A DNA stretch of 64,000 nucleotides from UBA6168 sp964423205 (GTDB taxonomy: Bacteria; Bacteroidota; Bacteroidia; Chitinophagales; Saprospiraceae): positions 1 through 64,000 of the forward strand of contig CAYRDX010000017.1 of NCBI GenBank assembly GCA_964423205.1, given 5' to 3'. Under the pieces are notes generated by a model that saw nothing but the letters and a program-made list of their open reading frames with translations, was not told the DNA's origin and did no database searches. The stretch's first letter is position 1, and every line of letters starts with the position of its first letter. Position numbers and translations under genes: made by a program. This document shows positions 62,858-64,000 of this stretch, piece by piece.

Positions 62858-63287
62858 CATTATTGTTGGCGATGTCTTTGAGTCCAAAAATAAAGCGGAG
62901 CTTCAATAGGCTCCGCTTTCTCTTTTTTTCCGGCAACGTTATAGCTGGTTAGATTCTTAAAAACTGGCGGGTTTACCACAGGTCAAAACCCTTCAAGATA
63001 AGACCAAAATTCCATCAATAAAACGTTGCACATTTATATGAGACCAGTGAAGATGCTTAAATCATCAACAGGCACAAAAATCGTCTTGATTTGCCCTAAG
63101 TGAAAATCCCAAAAAGGAAAAACCGTGACGTTAAATAGCGTTAATCCAGGGTTAAAAATCATTAAGCGACCAATACAATAATGGTTGTTCTTGAATGGCT
63201 ACCTTTTCATCAACAGGCAGATTGTCTTTCAGGCGGGAATAACTGTAGAGCATCAATACTTTCAAAACTTCCAGAAAATAACACAAT
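62858..63287. other. Gap between the lamin-tail protein and small lipoprotein
   Basis: Contains a terminator at 62892-62929. The remaining 360 bases show no gene, repeat or promoter that I can support. Confidence 0.45.
62892..62929 (+). terminator. Terminator of the lamin-tail protein gene
   Basis: A perfect ten-base stem AAAGCGGAGC / GCTCCGCTTT with an eight-base loop, followed by CTCTTTTTTT. Confidence 0.92.
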
Positions 63288-63728
63288 ATGAAACCAAGAT
63301 TTTTTGCCCTGACTGTGACTTTAATTTTTGTCCTTTCTTCATGCAGCACTCGACTTTCCTATTTTACACAGGATTTGTATGCTGAGTATAATTGGACTGA
63401 TAATGACTGGAAGAAGATTCAATTCTACATTTCAAACGATATCTTCTTGCGCCGCGAATTATCAGGTGTGGCTTCTGAAATCAATTCCGGTAAAATAAGG
63501 GTAGAAAATGGCCGGTGGATTGAAGAAGTTATCATTCCAAAAAGAACCCCAAGTGCCTTCATATTCAGCCCAAAAACAGAACGTTTTGCGGTTAGTTTTG
63601 ATGAAGGCAATGACATCAGGTATCCGATTTTTGGCCCAAATCCAAAATTCAATGACCGCTATGTTTTACTTGCATCTGAGCGGCAAAAAGGAGGGGGAAA
63701 GGCAGGGCTGATTGGTTCTATTTTATAA
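63288..63728 (+). CDS. Uncharacterised lipoprotein
   Basis: A 146-residue lipoprotein (MKPRFFALTVTLIFVLSSCSTR, Cys in the lipobox LSSC). The mature part is beta-rich (KKIQFYISNDIFLRRELSG, ENGRWIEEVIIPKRTPSAFIFSP, KTERFAVSFDEGN). This resembles conserved Bacteroidota lipoproteins of unknown function. The gene stands alone near the right edge. Confidence 0.75.
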   Translation: MKPRFFALTVTLIFVLSSCSTRLSYFTQDLYAEYNWTDNDWKKIQFYISNDIFLRRELSGVASEINSGKIRVENGRWIEEVIIPKRTPSAFIFSPKTERFAVSFDEGNDIRYPIFGPNPKFNDRYVLLASERQKGGGKAGLIGSIL

Positions 63729-63784
63729 GGGTTTTTTGATTTCAGATTTAAGATATCAGACCCCATCAGAGCCTACCCCAAAAA

Positions 63785-63913
63785 ATGACTCCAATTGCTT
63801 TTGAAGCGTATATCAAAGAACTAAAAGACAGAGAAAGAACTGAACTTGAAATCTACACCGTAAATAACCAAAATAGTGTCAATCCACTTCAACTCGAATT
63901 CAATTTCGGTTGA
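63785..63913 (+). CDS. Possible small protein of 42 residues
   Basis: An ATG frame of 42 codons starting MTPIAFEAYIKELKDRERTE and ending LQLEFNFG. Its composition is protein-like, with an amphipathic N-terminal helix. It may be a short protein or the end of a decayed gene, and no family is recognised. It follows the lipoprotein gene by about 55 bases. Confidence 0.3.
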   Translation: MTPIAFEAYIKELKDRERTELEIYTVNNQNSVNPLQLEFNFG

Positions 63914-63951
63914 TGATTTATTCACTCAGGTCAACCTATTTTAGGACAGGA

Positions 63952-63998
63952 CATATCGTCAATCATATATCGTCAATCAAAAACCAGTCAAAAACCAG
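63952..63998. repeat. Short tandem repeats at the right edge
   Basis: Two copies of ATATCGTCAATC followed by two of AAAAACCAG with a TC spacer; the repeat may continue beyond the window. Confidence 0.55.
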
Positions 63999-64000
63999 AA

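Noticed and set aside
1..64000. CRISPR arrays, toxin-antitoxin pairs, restriction systems and prophage genes
   Set aside because: None was recognised. Repeats in the window are palindromic or simple tandem types without spacer structure.

Overview
The window is a 64 kb piece of a Bacteroidota chromosome, most likely from the Saprospiria/Chitinophagia side of the phylum. The evidence is a PorP/SprF-type protein paired with an OmpA-family protein, a protein ending in a type IX secretion (Por) sorting domain, a DUF5916 outer-membrane protein, lamin-tail surface proteins, a mevalonate-kinase-like enzyme, and promoters of the Bacteroidota form (TTTG, 19 bases, TAnnTTTG). Genes lie on both strands in short operons, and most content is chromosomal housekeeping.

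Layout. 1-5 kb: an outward-facing promoter and leader that look like the start of an rRNA operon continuing beyond the left edge, gabD, then a minus-strand array of one intact CAT-anticodon tRNA, two tRNA copies carrying a short palindrome, and a GIY-YIG nuclease gene whose stop codon lies inside one tRNA remnant; then trmB and an unknown helical protein. 5-16 kb: a T9SS-secreted beta-propeller protein, mscL, a long phosphohexomutase, a ceramide-desaturase-like enzyme, small proteins (TfoX-like, ElaA-like GNAT) and a quinone-reductase-like dehydrogenase. 16-24.6 kb: mevalonate kinase-like protein, a GT9 glycosyltransferase with palindromes inserted in frame, the PorP/OmpA pair, apaG, gmk and yicC. 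25-31 kb: HU, a TPR protein, a 31-residue ribosomal-type protein, RNase E/G, a glycosyltransferase, and a decayed insertion sequence next to a truncated gene end. 31.5-39.7 kb: pnuC, a DUF5916 protein, a small winged-helix protein, the deoC-ALDH16 operon and a serine hydrolase.

39.8-46.7 kb holds the most unusual operon: a PqqD-like protein, an ATP-grasp ligase, a DapDC-like PLP decarboxylase with altered active-site motifs, a urea-transporter-like membrane domain fused to an M23 peptidase, a TPR/beta-barrel outer-membrane protein and a TPR protein. A membrane-anchored papain-like protease is encoded divergently beside it. I infer a biosynthesis-plus-envelope system acting on an amino acid or peptide; its product is unknown. 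48-64 kb: a DUF4143 ATPase, a DUF4382 lipoprotein, an EEP nuclease/phosphatase, a DASS anion transporter, an RlmL-type methyltransferase, dnaE and dnaN (convergent), a lamin-tail surface protein and small lipoproteins.

A theme across the window is short palindromic repeats of several families. One family, core CCGATAGCTATCGG, occurs both inside tRNA copies and inside a protein gene without breaking its frame. Another, TCCGCCAACTGGCGGA, sits where a transposase gene loses its frame. Long inverted repeats also lie between genes. This resembles in kind the palindromic elements known in Rickettsia genes, but that comparison is inference.
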